Shown here piece by piece: positions 1-9,409 of a stretch of 64,000 nt of DNA. The notes under the pieces are model-generated. The model made no database searches. It had not been told where the DNA came from and saw only the letters and a program-made list of their open reading frames with translations. The stretch is from NCBI GenBank assembly GCA_037127315.1, contig JBBBDQ010000399.1, positions 742,501 to 806,500 on the forward strand, written 5' to 3'. This DNA is from Ascarosepion bandense (taxonomy: Eukaryota; Mollusca; Cephalopoda; Sepiida; Sepiidae). The position numbers and the translations under genes are program-made. Position 1 is the first letter of the stretch. Each line of letters starts with the position of its first letter.

Positions 1-20
1 TGTGTGTGTGTGTGTGTGTG
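1..20. repeat. (TG)n microsatellite at window edge
   Basis: Ten TG repeats open the window, so the tract probably continues to the left. Confidence 0.9.
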
Positions 21-305
21 TATTAGTAATGGCTATATTATAGAAACCCATTTGAAATCTAAAGAAAATGACTGTCAGTGGTCAGGAATTATTAAGAGAA
101 TTTGACTATTCTATGTACATTATATATCTACTGCTATTTGCAATAGGAACCCATAGAAAATCAGTTAATGCAAACGAATTAAAACGAGTATAAAAGAAAA
201 ATTTGACCTATTATATGTATAATGTTTATGCATTATTAAATATTTTACTAAATGATGTACTGCATTTTGCTCAGAAAAAAAAAGCATTAATAATGATAGA
301 AAATT

Positions 306-308
<3 letters not shown>

Positions 309-383
<75 letters not shown>
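309..383. repeat. compound (CA)n(TA)n microsatellite
   Basis: About 20 CA units run directly into about 16 TA units. Short open frames through this tract (Thr-His or Ile-Tyr repeats) are artefacts of the dinucleotide repeat. The sequence on both sides, to about 960, shows no recognisable gene or element. Confidence 0.9.
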
Positions 384-385
<2 letters not shown>

Positions 386-984
386 TTGATTAGTAAATGA
401 TGCATTGTGTTTGTTCCGAGTTAATTCTCGACTTCAGTGTTTCAGGGCGCGGCTCATAAGAATTATAACAAAAGATTACATTAATCTTATAGTTTCTTTG
501 TCTTTCCTTTTTTCCGATTACAATAAAGACAACATATTCCGTGTCAGATGTTCTTTTTGCTATCATTCATTGGCTCATTATTTTCTTTTTAACGAGAAGT
601 GATCATCCACCTTTCTACAGAAAATGACAAACTGCTTTTCTTAAGTAATTAATAAGAGAGACGGTTTGCGAAGGTTTCTTTTGTTTTTGACTTTTGTATT
701 GTCTCAATAGGAAACGGCAAAACATTAACTACTAACAAAGGTTCGCTGAGGTAATTTACTTTTTAGTGATTAACACAAAGATATTTACAAAGATTAGACA
801 AGGCTGACACAAATCCATGGTTCTTTTGTTTTTAACTAGACATTGTTTTGTTTCAAAATCACGTTCTTCGTTTAGCTAAGCATCGTTCTCTTATAGTAAA
901 TTGTAAATAGCTGTTTTTTTTAATACAAACGTAACTTAATCAAGAACAGAAAATGTGACACAGAAATCCGAATGTGTATTTGAG

Positions 985-1399
985 ATAGACAAAGAAGCAT
1001 TCCAAACGCTAAATAGAATATTTAGAAATAGAAAATTTGCGCTACAAACAAAGAAAAGAGTACTAACCATCAACGTGATATCTGTATAGCTGTGAATTCT
1101 GGACTATCCTCTCAAAGGTAAATAGGAAACTTGAAGCTAGAGAAAAGCGGATCTACAGAAAGATGCTGAGAATACCCTCGAACAAAGTAACGACGAAATT
1201 TTGGCGGAAATGAAAACAAAACGGGAACTTGTAATTAACATTAAGAAGATACAGTTCAAGTTTCTAAGATTTATAATGTGGAAAGCAGGTTCGAAAAGTC
1301 AAACTGAGGACAAAGAAGGCCAAAGAAAACACCACATAAGATACCTATTGAGAATGAGTAAATGGATTCAAGAACAAGATTTAAAAGAAATGTCAGAAA

Positions 1400-1402
<3 letters not shown>
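985..1402 (+). pseudogene. RTE-like LINE reverse transcriptase, C-terminal fragment
   Basis: Read with one stop, the plus strand gives KEAFQTLNRIFRNRKFALQ, then a segment like KRIYRKMLRIP, then KRELVINIKKIQFKFLRF. The same order of motifs occurs in the better copy at 26393-27061 (KEAFQKLSPVLRNRTISLE, FYRRMLRIS, KRKLILSIMKRQLKFLGH). This is the region after the RT palm in the ORF2 protein of RTE-type non-LTR retrotransposons. A stop and a frame change break it, and it ends at a (TA)n tract. Family identity by comparison within the window is firm; the clade name is an inference. Confidence 0.75.

Positions 1403-1447
<45 letters not shown>
1403..1447. repeat. (TA)n microsatellite between two LINE fragments
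   Basis: About 22 TA units separate the RTE-like fragment on the left from a minus-strand Jockey/CR1-like LINE 3' end on the right. Confidence 0.9.
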
Positions 1448-1450
<3 letters not shown>

Positions 1451-1461
1451 CAGTAGGTTGT

Positions 1462-1890
1462 TGTTTTTTATTATTTTACCCCAAGCAAGGCGGTGACGCT
1501 ACTGATGCGCAGAGGGCTACATAACAGTATAAGATTAGATACGAGGTGAGTAAAGAGAAAGACAAACCAGTTACAGGCAGTGTCAGAGAAAGAGCAAAAG
1601 AAGGATGGTAATACAGGTGTAATGACAGTTGCAAAGGTAGAGAGAAAGAAAAAGATATACAAGGTGATGTAGAAAGAACCGGGGTCAAATGGTTAAAAGA
1701 TGGGTATTGAAATTGCTTTTAAATTGCTGAAGGTTGTAGCCGTCAGGATAGTAATAATATGAAAACGAGTTCTTTAGGGAATTGCGAGAAAAGAAGCTGA
1801 TGAAGTAGAATTTAGTTGATCTAACTCTGAATGGTTGTGACCTTGTTGCTAGTCTGGTTGCACGAGTAGGGGCACTAGTGACTTAATTTC
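1462..1890 (-). mobile_element. Jockey/CR1-like LINE, 3' end
   Basis: Read on the minus strand, this matches the 3' end of the LINE family that is best preserved at 41265-43740. The hallmark is the terminal block of the 3' UTR with the words GCGCATCAGTGGCG and CCTTGCTTGGGG followed by an A-rich end, here at 1478-1525. Further in (1560-1680) is the C/T-rich UTR also seen at 59600-59760, and at 1800-1890 the last coding stretch. No reading frame survives. Confidence 0.7.
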
Positions 1891-2289
1891 GTCGGTAGCT
1901 ATCATATTACTGATGCTCAGGATTTATAAGGGATGAAAGCTATGGAGAACCATGATCGACTACGTCCTGTGGTGACACGGTGTACAAAGAAAGAAGGAGA
2001 AAAATTAGTACCTAATCGGAAGTCCTATTTGTCGTAGTAAATGATCTCTACGCCCAGCGCTCCTACCTCCACTGTAATGGAAAGTCCCGCATACCACCAT
2101 AAAAGCTAGGCAAGAATTATCCTTTTGTTAAGTCACTGGTGTCCCTACCTAAGGAGTTTACTTGTGCAACCAGGGGACATTTTCCAAAAAACCTCACTGA
2201 AATTTAAATACAGGGTGAAAAGCCAAATAAATTGCTAGTAAATATTGATTATTTGAAACTATGTGTAAAAAATGTATTAACAAGAATTT

Positions 2290-2552
2290 ATATTCAATTT
2301 TTCCTGTTTTCTATTAAACAAGTTATTTTGAACCTACTCATTATTCTATTATCCTTGGATATGACTAAATTTTTTCTCATTCCCAACTATCGAACTGATA
2401 AATCTAATGTTACTTCGAAAGACACAGTTTGAGAACAAATACAAGCTGCTTGGCAGGAGATACCATTAAATACATTGAAGAAGCTTGTGATGTCAATGCT
2501 TGACAGAATGAATTCTGTGATCAAAGCAAAAGGCAATTATACTAAATATTAA
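2290..2552 (+). pseudogene. Tc1-type transposase, C-terminal remnant
   Basis: The remnant reads roughly QIQAAWQEIPLNTLKKL, then MSMLDRMNSVIKAKGNYTKY, which is the conserved tail of Tc1-like transposases that follows the DDE catalytic core. The N-terminal DNA-binding domains and all catalytic acidic residues are absent. The second copy, on the minus strand near 61075-61330, keeps the same portion of protein. Confidence 0.7.
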
Positions 2553-2636
2553 ATTTATTTCGTAACAAGAATTTTTTTCTTGTTAAGTAAATCAAATAAA
2601 ATTACTTTAATTAAATTGTTTATTTTCTGTCAATAT

Positions 2637-2964
2637 CTAAACTTATTTATAAATGGAACTTTGCCTCTGTGTGTGTGTGTGTGTGTGTGCGCGCGCGCGC
2701 GCGTTCGGTTCCTATAGAATCCGAAACGGCTGAACTGATTTTCTTGAAAATTTACACAGTTCTACTATAAGCATCTGTGAGTGTTCTTACCTAGGTTTTG
2801 TGTCGAGGTACCTCCGATAAATATCGAAAATCGATAATCGAAAAAATCGGGTTCTAGAAGGAGTGGTCCGATTTTAATCAAATTTTATACACTCATAGAC
2901 AAAGACATAAGAAACGATATTCAGAAGTTTCAAGGTTGCAGTTCTTACAATAATGCAGAAAATC

Positions 2965-3026
<62 letters not shown>

Positions 3027-3207
3027 ATATAAAAGGCAAGATGTTTGTGTGTGTGTCTGTTTATCTGTCTGTATGTTCTTTATACAAATCCACAGTTTTT
3101 ATCCAATTCTCACCAAACTTCACACAAATATTCTTTAGGCTGAGTCTGAGCTCCAGGATGATGGAGTAGTTTTAAAGTTTTCATTACGCCGGGCTATACT
3201 GCTAGTG
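2637..3207. mobile_element. Unclassified ~570-bp insertion with TG/CG and TA/TG tracts
   Basis: This block interrupts the Tc1-type right end: the sequence before it (TTTATTTTCTGTCAATAT) and after it (CATAAAAGATAAAATAG) is contiguous in the copy near 61000. It contains a (TG)n(CG)n tract, an AT-rich middle with several ATCGA words, and a (TA)n(TG)n tract. Two stretches (GGCTGAACTGATTTTC at 2728 and a related one near 3105) resemble the conserved end segments of some non-autonomous animal elements, but I cannot name the family. Confidence 0.5.
2668..2704. repeat. (TG)n(CG)n alternating purine-pyrimidine tract
   Basis: About 11 TG repeats run straight into about 7 CG units with no break in alternation. 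Such tracts are known to favour left-handed Z-DNA under negative supercoiling; any activity here is inferred. Confidence 0.85.
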
Positions 3208-3637
3208 GCTCATAAAAGATAAAATAGTTCTTGTCCTAATATTTGTGCACACTACTGTATATGACAATAATACAAATATTTTCCTTTTATAAAAAAGACA
3301 GCCATGTCTAACAATCAAAGAGTCATTTCTGTAGTTTATTTTTGAGGACCAATAATCTAAATTCACATATTTTGGGAAAGATAGTCGCAGGTTGTCTACA
3401 TTCTTAGCAAATTCTAGATATTGTTTTGACAATACCAACTCAGGAAGACGGATGTTCGCAAAGAAATACAAAACATAACAGATCATTGAGCGATATCTGA
3501 TTTGTTGTTTGGTGGACCTTCTTCAAGATTTCTGTTAACACTAATAACCAAACTAGTGTCTTTAAATTAAAAACTCTCAAAAGTTTACAAAATATGCATT
3601 TGCCCCGCTCAAAGCTTTTCACAAGGAAATTCGCCAT
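3202..3637 (-). other. Two short unrecognised overlapping frames
   Basis: Two minus-strand frames of 94 and 65 residues overlap between 3202 and 3637. They are the longest open stretches here, but neither shows a family I recognise, and the left part overlaps the Tc1-type end. Treated as probably non-coding. Confidence 0.3.
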
Positions 3638-3687
3638 TTTGTGGATGGCAATAAACTACATGTCACAACACGGAGATTTTAAGGCAG

Positions 3688-3925
3688 GATAAATCACCTC
3701 TTAATTTATGATTTTCCCAGGTACAACGTGATCCTAGGTTGTAGCATCTGTCACGGTCTCAGCTACGATGTGGTGGTCCTGGGCCTGACGGTAAACTGCA
3801 TCCGGCAGCAAGACTTCTGACTGGGAGGTTGTGAGGAGCATAGAACCACCTCTTAATTGCTGTTTTTCTCAAATCTACCCTGAACCGGTGTGGTAGCACC
3901 TGTTAGAGTCCCAGCTATGGGCTAA
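3688..3925 (+). repeat. Imperfect direct duplication, SINE-like
   Basis: The block beginning CACCTCTTAATTTATG (3697) and running to the words CACGGTCTCAGCTACG recurs from 3847 as CACCTCTTAATTGCTG to AGAGTCCCAGCTATGG. The interval (3770-3840) is locally GC-rich. The pattern suggests a duplicated short interspersed element, but no pol III boxes are clear. Confidence 0.45.
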
Positions 3926-4650
3926 TATTTAACCCCCAAACTGGGGTCAAAACATTATGAGATTATGAAATCAGACTTTTATAGAAATATATACATAAAA
4001 ATACAGAAAAATATACATTTTTGAAGAAATTATTACCATAAAACATTTTTGAAGGTAAAAATTATTCTAAACAATATATATTTGAATACAAAAAAAAGAC
4101 ATTTTCAGTTTTCTAAAACAAAAAAGGAATAAAAACTTTTTGACATTAAATATCCTACAGATGTTAATATGCCGTTAAACAAAACTCAAACTCAAACTCA
4201 AACCTAAGTATGGGGAAATAGTTAATCCACAAACTGGAGTAAAAACACAATGAAAATACAAAAATTATAAAGTATAACATTTTAATAATTAAAAATACCG
4301 GCAATAAATTTTTTAACAGTTAAATACTAACAGCAATACATTTGCCTCTCGACAAAATCCCTCTTTACACGAATACGTCAATGAAACCTTAACTACAAAC
4401 TGATATCTTAAAAATAATATATATCATATTTATACGAACCTATCCTAAAAATCCCCTCGGCATTAAATGTCCCAATGATATTGATATCCCTTAAAGCAAA
4501 ACAAAAAACCCTAACCATGATCTACAAACTGATTTCTTACACAAATACATATTCTATTCATAAGAACCTATTAAAAAAACTTAGCATTAAATATACCACT
4601 GAATTTGAAAAGCCGTAAAACAAAATAAATCAAACCAAATAAGCCAGAGA
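3925..4650 (+). repeat. AT-rich SINE-like 3' ends, repeated three times
   Basis: Three related segments end with a C/A-rich tail: near 4145-4205 (ATGCCGTTAAACAAAACTC, then CAAACT repeats), 4455-4515 and 4578-4635. Each is preceded by a cousin of GCATTAAATATNCC. Tails of this kind, TTAAACAAAAC followed by short CAAA-type repeats, are common at the 3' ends of mollusc tRNA-derived SINEs, but no head is recognisable here. Confidence 0.45.
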
Positions 4651-5400
4651 GTTCGTCAATAGTTAAAGGGTTTCGAATTCCAACCTAATATAATGTTGAA
4701 AAAACAATAAAAAAAAAAAGTTTGGATACTAACAAAATATTTTCTTAATTTAAAATATTAATAAATAAAAATTGACGATTTTTATAACACAATGTGAAAT
4801 GTTAATTGCCGTTAAATTTTAAAGAACAATCAATGTTTTCTTTTATTGATTGTGTCACTTATGTTTAATTTACAGAGATAACTTCTCTATCGTATACAGA
4901 GAGTGAGAAAGAGAGACATAGAGCAAAGTAGATTTTACATGATGTTTGGGAATACAGTTAAAATAAGACCTGAAGACTCTTTACGACTATGTCTATCGAA
5001 TTGTTACGTAGAGTAATTGAACATTTGTCAGCAGTTAAGCCGTTTCAAATTCACTCATAATCCAATGTTAGAACAATAGTAAAAGAACTGCTCAGTGTTT
5101 TTCTAGTTTAGCAAAATGTTTAAAAATATATTAACATTTGACTGACTCAATTTTTTTCTCGCGAGTCAAGAAGTTCTTCTTTTTTATCAAATTTAAAATA
5201 TTGACGTGATGTTTTTTTATCTTTACCAAATTGTATTCTACCAAATTTGCGACTGTAGTTTACAAATTGATAAGAGTTAATATTTACAGAAGATAATTAT
5301 GGAACTTATCTTACCAGAAAAAAAAGTTGTGTGTAAAGAAACTTAGGTAGAATGAGTGAGTTGCGTCAAGTTTCGAAGTGTATTTTTGAATTCTACATTC
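4650..5400. other. AT-rich stretch without recognisable features
   Basis: No frame, tandem repeat or known element is visible. Confidence 0.6.
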
Positions 5401-5413
5401 TAGCGACGAAATA

Positions 5414-5553
5414 AAAAGAAAGAAAGAAAGAAAGGAAGAAAGGAAGGAAGAAAGAAAGAAAGAAAGTTTCGATCCTGGCCAGAATCACACTGAAGAAAGG
5501 AAGAAAAAGAAAACGTTGTGAATTGCTGCTACTAATATTACTACTAATGCAAA

Positions 5554-5626
<73 letters not shown>

Positions 5627-5672
5627 TAGAAGAATAAGAAGAAGAAGAATATAAAGAAGAAGAAGAAGAAAA
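5414..5672. repeat. Chain of tetra- and trinucleotide microsatellites
   Basis: In order: (GAAA)n at 5414-5466, (CTA)n at 5553-5587, (ATA)n at 5586-5626 and (GAA)n at 5628-5670. The first tract is followed by GTTTCGATCCTGGCCAGAA, a 3' piece of the tRNA-like segment of the retrozyme-like units at 6800-7650. Confidence 0.85.
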
Positions 5673-5877
5673 AAAAGCAGAGTAAAGAAACAAAGAACGA
5701 ACTAGTGGAAAGAAATAGTGATATCAAAAGGGTGTATTAAATGGAAAGAAAAAAAGAAAAATCTAGTGGAATTAACTAAAAATATAAAAAAAAAATAGTA
5801 TATGAAAAAGAAAGAAAAGAATAACTAATGATAACGGCTACTAATATAATGAGAAAGTATACATAAGCGAAAGCTAG

Positions 5878-6440
5878 AAAGAAAAAAAGAAAGAAAGAAA
5901 AAGAAAGAAAGGAAAAGAAAGAAACAATTAATGTGTAGTAAGAGCTAAGAATAAGAGAATAAAGCGTATAAAAGAGAAAGAAAGAACTAGTAGAAAGAAC
6001 GAATAATAAAATATGAGAGTGTATAAAACGGAAAGAAAGAAAGGAAGAAAGAAAAAAGAAAGAAAGAAAGAAGAAAGAAAGAAAGAAAAAAGAAAGAAAG
6101 AATGAAAGAAAGAAAAAGAAAGAAAGAAAGAAAGAAAAAGAAAGAAAGAAAGAAAAAGAAAGAGAAAGAAAAAGAAAGAAAGAAAAAGAAAGAAAGAAAA
6201 AGAAAGAAATAATAATGTGTAGAAAGAGCTAAGAATAAGAGAATAAAGCGTATAAAAGAGAAAGAAAGAACTAGTAGAAAGAACGAATAATAAAATATGA
6301 GAGTGTATAAAACGGAAAGAAAGAAAGAAAGAAAGAAAAAAGAAAGAAAAAAAGAAAAAAAGAAAGAAAAAAGAAAGAAAGAAAAAAGAAAGAAAGAAAG
6401 AAAGAAAAAAGAATAAAAAAGAAAGAAAGACAGGTAAAAT
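5878..6440 (+). repeat. Purine-rich (GAAA)n block with an internal ~105-bp duplication
   Basis: Almost pure GAAA-type repeats on the plus strand. A non-repetitive segment beginning ATGTGTAG and ending TATAAAACGGAAAGAAAG occurs twice, at about 5931-6040 and 6213-6322, so the block grew by duplication of repeat plus flank. The 184-residue minus-strand frame across it is Phe/Leu/Ser-rich simple sequence and not a protein gene. Confidence 0.85.
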
Positions 6441-6479
6441 CAAGCCACCAAAAAAAAAAAGGAGAAAAATTAAAGTGAG

Positions 6480-6780
6480 CAATTTTTATTTTGTGGAGTA
6501 TACTCTGAGTTGATTCCCTGAAAACTACAATCTTAACCTCTCCATGTCGGCAGTCATCATTGTCGACACCCATTATACTCATAGTATTGTCTTTCTAATA
6601 TCGCCTGTTACACTCATATCACACACACAATTGTGTCTCCCACTTCTTTGATTGGCTCTTTATCTTCAGTCTTGTATTTCTAGTTTTTTGTTTTGGGGAT
6701 CTTCAGCGAGTTCTCGACTGACTCTAGGAATCAAAACAAGGTTTTTAATTGAATGTTGAATAGACATAAAAGGGGTAACA
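6480..6780. other. Unique-looking spacer
   Basis: No coding or repeat feature recognised between the purine block and the retrozyme-like array. Confidence 0.5.
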
Positions 6781-6804
6781 TAGAAGAAGTAAGTAGATGT
6801 CTAG

Positions 6805-6848
6805 CCACACTGGTGAGCTATGGTACAGCGAAACAGGATTGTAGTGGA
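6805..6848 (+). ncRNA. Hammerhead ribozyme, degenerate (first of array)
   Basis: Homologous to the motif at 7175-7217 but the core reads CTGGTGA (6810-6816) instead of CUGANGA and helix II is weakened by mismatches. GAAA (6830-6833) is intact and a UA is present at 6842-6843. Cleavage activity is probably lost. Confidence 0.6.
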
Positions 6849-7100
6849 TGACAAATATGTTATGCTCTCATTACGATTGAGCACTCTGGAGAAGAAAATT
6901 TTAAAATGAGTTATCACTTCTGCGATTTACGCGTTGCTCTTTGAATTCTTCCGGTGACTGGCGTGTGTATACACCGCTTATATATATATCACGGTAAAAT
7001 GTATCCTCTCTCATTCTATGCGCCTATGGCTTAAAAATTGACACCAAATCGATCGTGTTTTGATCCCGGCCAGAAGCAAGTATATACTCTGATGCCATGC

Positions 7101-7157
7101 GTCGATGACTTAGGGAGTAGCGACTCCGACTTACACCAAATCGGTCCCGGCCAGAAG
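7101..7157 (+). repeat. tRNA-like segment of the retrozyme-like unit (shortened)
   Basis: ATGACTTAGGGAGTAGCGAC resembles a pol III box A region, and AATCGGTCCCGGCC is the same place as the B-box-like element in the third unit but with a deletion. A second decayed tRNA-like copy lies just upstream at 7020-7076. Confidence 0.5.
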
Positions 7158-7174
7158 CAAGTGGATGCGTCTAG

Positions 7175-7217
7175 CCACACTGATGAGCTGTGATACAGCG
7201 AAACAGGCTGTATGTGG
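7175..7217 (+). ncRNA. Hammerhead ribozyme, type I, complete core
   Basis: All parts are present. Helix I pairs CCACA (7175-7179) with TGTGG (7213-7217). The core is CTGATGA (7180-7186). Helix II pairs GCTGT (7187-7191) with ACAGC (7195-7199) around GAT. GAAA is at 7200-7203. Helix III is CA/TG (7204-7205 with 7209-7210) closed by GGC. The cleavage triplet is GTA, with cut predicted after 7212. A very short helix III is typical of animal hammerheads in PLEs and retrozymes. The three-base loop III is one shorter than in the sister copy at 7600 and may reduce stability. Confidence 0.85.
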
Positions 7218-7239
7218 ATGACAAATATTTATATTCTTC

Positions 7240-7288
<49 letters not shown>

Positions 7289-7530
7289 TTGTTGCATTTT
7301 GTGACTCCTAGTGTTGCGCGTTGCTCGAATTTTGATGAAGTATATATTTTATATTATATTATAATATATTATGCTCTCGTTCCGATTGTGTTTTCTGGAA
7401 AATATTTTTTTTTAAAAATGTTACCACTTCTGTGATTTACTTTTCAGCAATGAATTGAGTTCTTCCGGTAACTGGAGTGTCTATATACCGCTTACATATA
7501 ACACGCTAAAATTTCCCCTCTCTCATTCAT

Positions 7531-7598
7531 GCGTCTATGGCTTAGGGACTAGTGACTCCGACTGACACTAAATCGGTCGAGTTTCGATCCTGGCCAGA
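7531..7598 (+). repeat. tRNA-like segment of the third retrozyme-like unit
   Basis: TATGGCTTAGGGACTAG matches the pol III box A pattern and GTCGAGTTTCGATCC matches box B, with spacing close to a tRNA. It ends directly upstream of the hammerhead at 7600. A pol III promoter is the inferred role. Confidence 0.6.
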
Positions 7599-7599
7599 A

Positions 7600-7643
7600 T
7601 TACACTGATGAGCTGTGATACGGCGAAACAGGCTTGTATGTGG
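7600..7643 (+). ncRNA. Hammerhead ribozyme, type I, complete core
   Basis: Core CTGATGA is at 7605-7611. Helix II pairs GCTGT (7612-7616) with ACGGC (7620-7624), including one G-U pair. GAAA is at 7625-7628. Helix III pairs CA with TG around a GGCT tetraloop (7629-7636). The cut is predicted after the A of GTA at 7638. Helix I pairs TTACA (7600-7604) with TGTGG (7639-7643) through three standard and two wobble pairs. A (TA)n tract follows from about 7660. Confidence 0.85.
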
Positions 7644-7655
7644 ATGACAAATAAA

Positions 7656-7704
<49 letters not shown>

Positions 7705-7714
7705 ATTAAGATAT

Positions 7715-7935
7715 TAAGTAAGTAAGTAATTTATCGAGTTTTTATTCAACCTCAACAGAATGCAGAAAGCAATGAATGGCCCTTTCATCCTATATTTGGG
7801 ACTCATCAGCAGTGCGCATCCACTACCAGGAATTGAAACCCAGACACTCTCATTATTAAGCAGATGTATACCAAACGTACCACAGGCCCCGGTGACGAAG
7901 AGGTAATGAATTAAACTCGATATAGCGCCTCTCAT
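7715..7935 (-). mobile_element. tRNA-derived SINE carrying a hammerhead-like motif
   Basis: On the minus strand a tRNA-like region (about 7890-7825) with the B-box-like GGGTTTCAATTCC is followed by a hammerhead-like motif (7815-7774) and then a tail with CTTTCTGCATTCTGTTGAGG and AATAAAAACTCG. The same tail recurs at 8136-8190. The 73-residue frame across it is fortuitous. The composition, pol III head plus hammerhead, is like schistosome Sm-alpha; homology to it is not established. Confidence 0.55.
7771..7815 (-). ncRNA. Hammerhead-like ribozyme in SINE, degenerate
   Basis: Minus strand: helix I 5' arm GCACTG (7815-7810), core CTGATGA (7809-7803), helix II GTCC (7802-7799) with GGAT (7790-7787), GAAA (7786-7783). 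The 3' arm is CATTGC with one mismatch; in the sister copy at 8136-8148 the same place reads GGCTGTCCAGTGC, which would pair perfectly as CAGTGC. The run CTGATGAGTCCCAAAT is strikingly like the core and helix II of satellite hammerheads of schistosomes. Helix III is unclear here, so activity is doubtful. Confidence 0.55.
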
Positions 7936-8083
7936 TCACATATTTCATTGTGGAACTCTGCTGAGCTCCTTTTACCCATAGAACTGTGCCTCCCAGAGCC
8001 ATGACTACCATCACCAAGCAGCTCGCTCACACTGGGGCATTAGAAGCCGGTTCAAACAAAGATATACAAATGAGAAAATGTAG

Positions 8084-8213
8084 GAGGATTTGAAATATTA
8101 AATAAGTGGTTCATAAAGTTTTTATTCAAGCAAATGGCTGTCCAGTGCTTTCTGCATTCTGTTGAGGATGAATAAAAACTCGATGAATTATGTACTTAAT
8201 ATTTCAAATCCTC
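8084..8213. repeat. Inverted repeat around a SINE/hammerhead tail
   Basis: The left arm (8084-8128, GAGGATTTGAAATATTA to TTTTTATTCA) is an imperfect reverse complement of the right arm (8164-8213). The loop holds GGCTGTCCAGTGC, the 3' part of the SINE hammerhead motif. A (TA)n tract follows at 8227-8262. Confidence 0.7.
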
Positions 8214-8223
8214 GTACAATTTC

Positions 8224-8266
<43 letters not shown>

Positions 8267-8568
8267 TATATAGTGTTAAATTGTGATGATTATACTTAAT
8301 ACTAAAATTGTTGCTTTTTTTCAGTAGTTTACGGGTAGAAAGGCATTTTAGGCAAGCAGGTTTTTAAGAGCTCGATTTCATAACAAAGAGATAGAACGTT
8401 AACAGAATTAATATGGAGGTTGGTCAGTTAGCCGAGCCAAAGCTATTTCACTCAAGCCTACTTTGAAGTGTCGTGAAGGATTATTGTAATGCTTTCACGA
8501 TAACGCCATCATGAAACTTCGAAGTCCGCATGACTAAAATAAGGATGCTAAGGTGAGTGGCAAACTTC

Positions 8569-8572
<4 letters not shown>

Positions 8573-8608
<36 letters not shown>
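8573..8608. repeat. (TA)n tract abutting the left end of a PLE module
   Basis: TA repeats stop exactly where the terminal inverted repeat of the PLE module begins. Confidence 0.85.
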
Positions 8609-8609
<1 letters not shown>

Positions 8610-9409
8610 CAGACAATGAATGTCTATTATGTTTAAACTTGAGCCGTTCTAAACATCGTATTTTGGCTTTAATTTCAGGTGTAAATAAAGACAAAAATTG
8701 TCAAACATTTGGATATTTTTTATGATGCTGGTTCTTAGCTTCCGGCTCACATTAGCCATCTTCAAAGAGGTTACAGGGGCGTTAACATAAAGACATCCAC
8801 CATCAACATGATTTTATCTTGTGTTGACATAAAACATTGCTAAGTAACGAAAACAGTCACCGAATAGCAGACGCGGTTCGTAAATTTTTAATGCAGTTCT
8901 ATGACGTCACACCGCCTGAGAGATCGAAATGTTAACTAAACCTCATGCCTAAATGTAATGTAATGTGTTATGACCAGATTGAATTGTGATTTTATTAGGT
9001 GTTGGTTGTATTGATTTAATGTAGATGGCCTCCAATATCTGAAGTTTCTTTTTGCTGTATGCATGTATGAGTATTATTGTGTAATTGACTAAATCTGTCT
9101 AATATTCCCAACATGGTTATGTTTTTCTAAAAGAAGTTGTTTAATTGAACTCTGATCAGAAAGGTGACAGATAAGTCTACGGGAGAGCGTGGTTGCAGTA
9201 AAACCAGTATATATAGTGGGTTTATTATTAGTACCAGAGATATAATCTCAGAACGGGCATGTAAACTGATACACTACATATTATTTTCACCTGAAATTGA
9301 AGCCAAAATACGATGTTTCGAACGGCTCATGATTAAACATAATAGACATTCATTGTCTGTTATATTTAACAGTATATGTTCAGAAAATTATCTGCTGCTT
9401 CGATACACC

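Larger units (their letters stand above)
2160..3260 (+). mobile_element. Internally deleted Tc1/mariner-type element with a nested insertion
   Basis: The right end (3206-3256) has a Tc1-type terminal repeat with GTCCTAATATTTGTGCACA and ends at CTACTGTA. Between 2290 and 2550 the plus strand encodes the C-terminus of a Tc1-type transposase, including AWQEIPLNTLKKLVMSMLDR and VIKAKGNYTKY. The left side (2164-2250) resembles the outer part of the copy at 60964-61506, which has the same arrangement in the opposite orientation. The catalytic DDE domain is missing. Around 2637-3207 about 570 bp has been inserted close to the right end. Non-autonomous and broken. Confidence 0.7.
6796..7650 (+). mobile_element. 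Retrozyme-like tandem array (three ribozymes, two complete units)
   Basis: Three hammerhead motifs in the same orientation (near 6806, 7175 and 7600) delimit two tandem units. Cleavage site to cleavage site the units are 369 and 426 nt; the second holds about 40 nt of (TA)n. Each unit contains a spacer (words GCTCTCATTACGATTG, TATACACCGCTTATA and ACGCTAAAAT or a cousin), then a tRNA-like segment with a B-box-like GTTTCGATCC, then the next hammerhead. Tandem units of 150-400 nt bounded by type I hammerheads are the known architecture of metazoan retrozymes, which yield circular RNAs and are thought to depend on Penelope-like elements. The tRNA-like part also recalls hammerhead-bearing SINEs such as schistosome Sm-alpha. 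Assignment is by structure only. Confidence 0.7.

Noticed and set aside
165..400. Frames made of Ile-Tyr, Thr-His or Cys-Val repeats here and at many other sites
   Set aside because: They are all translations of (TA)n, (CA)n or (TG)n microsatellites.
5928..6582. 184-residue Phe/Leu/Ser-rich minus-strand frame that looks like a membrane protein
   Set aside because: It is the complement of (GAAA)n repeats and hence simple sequence.
7019..7598. Functional tRNA genes
   Set aside because: The tRNA-like parts of the retrozyme-like units have promoter-like words but no plausible cloverleaf with an anticodon arm, and the copies have deletions.
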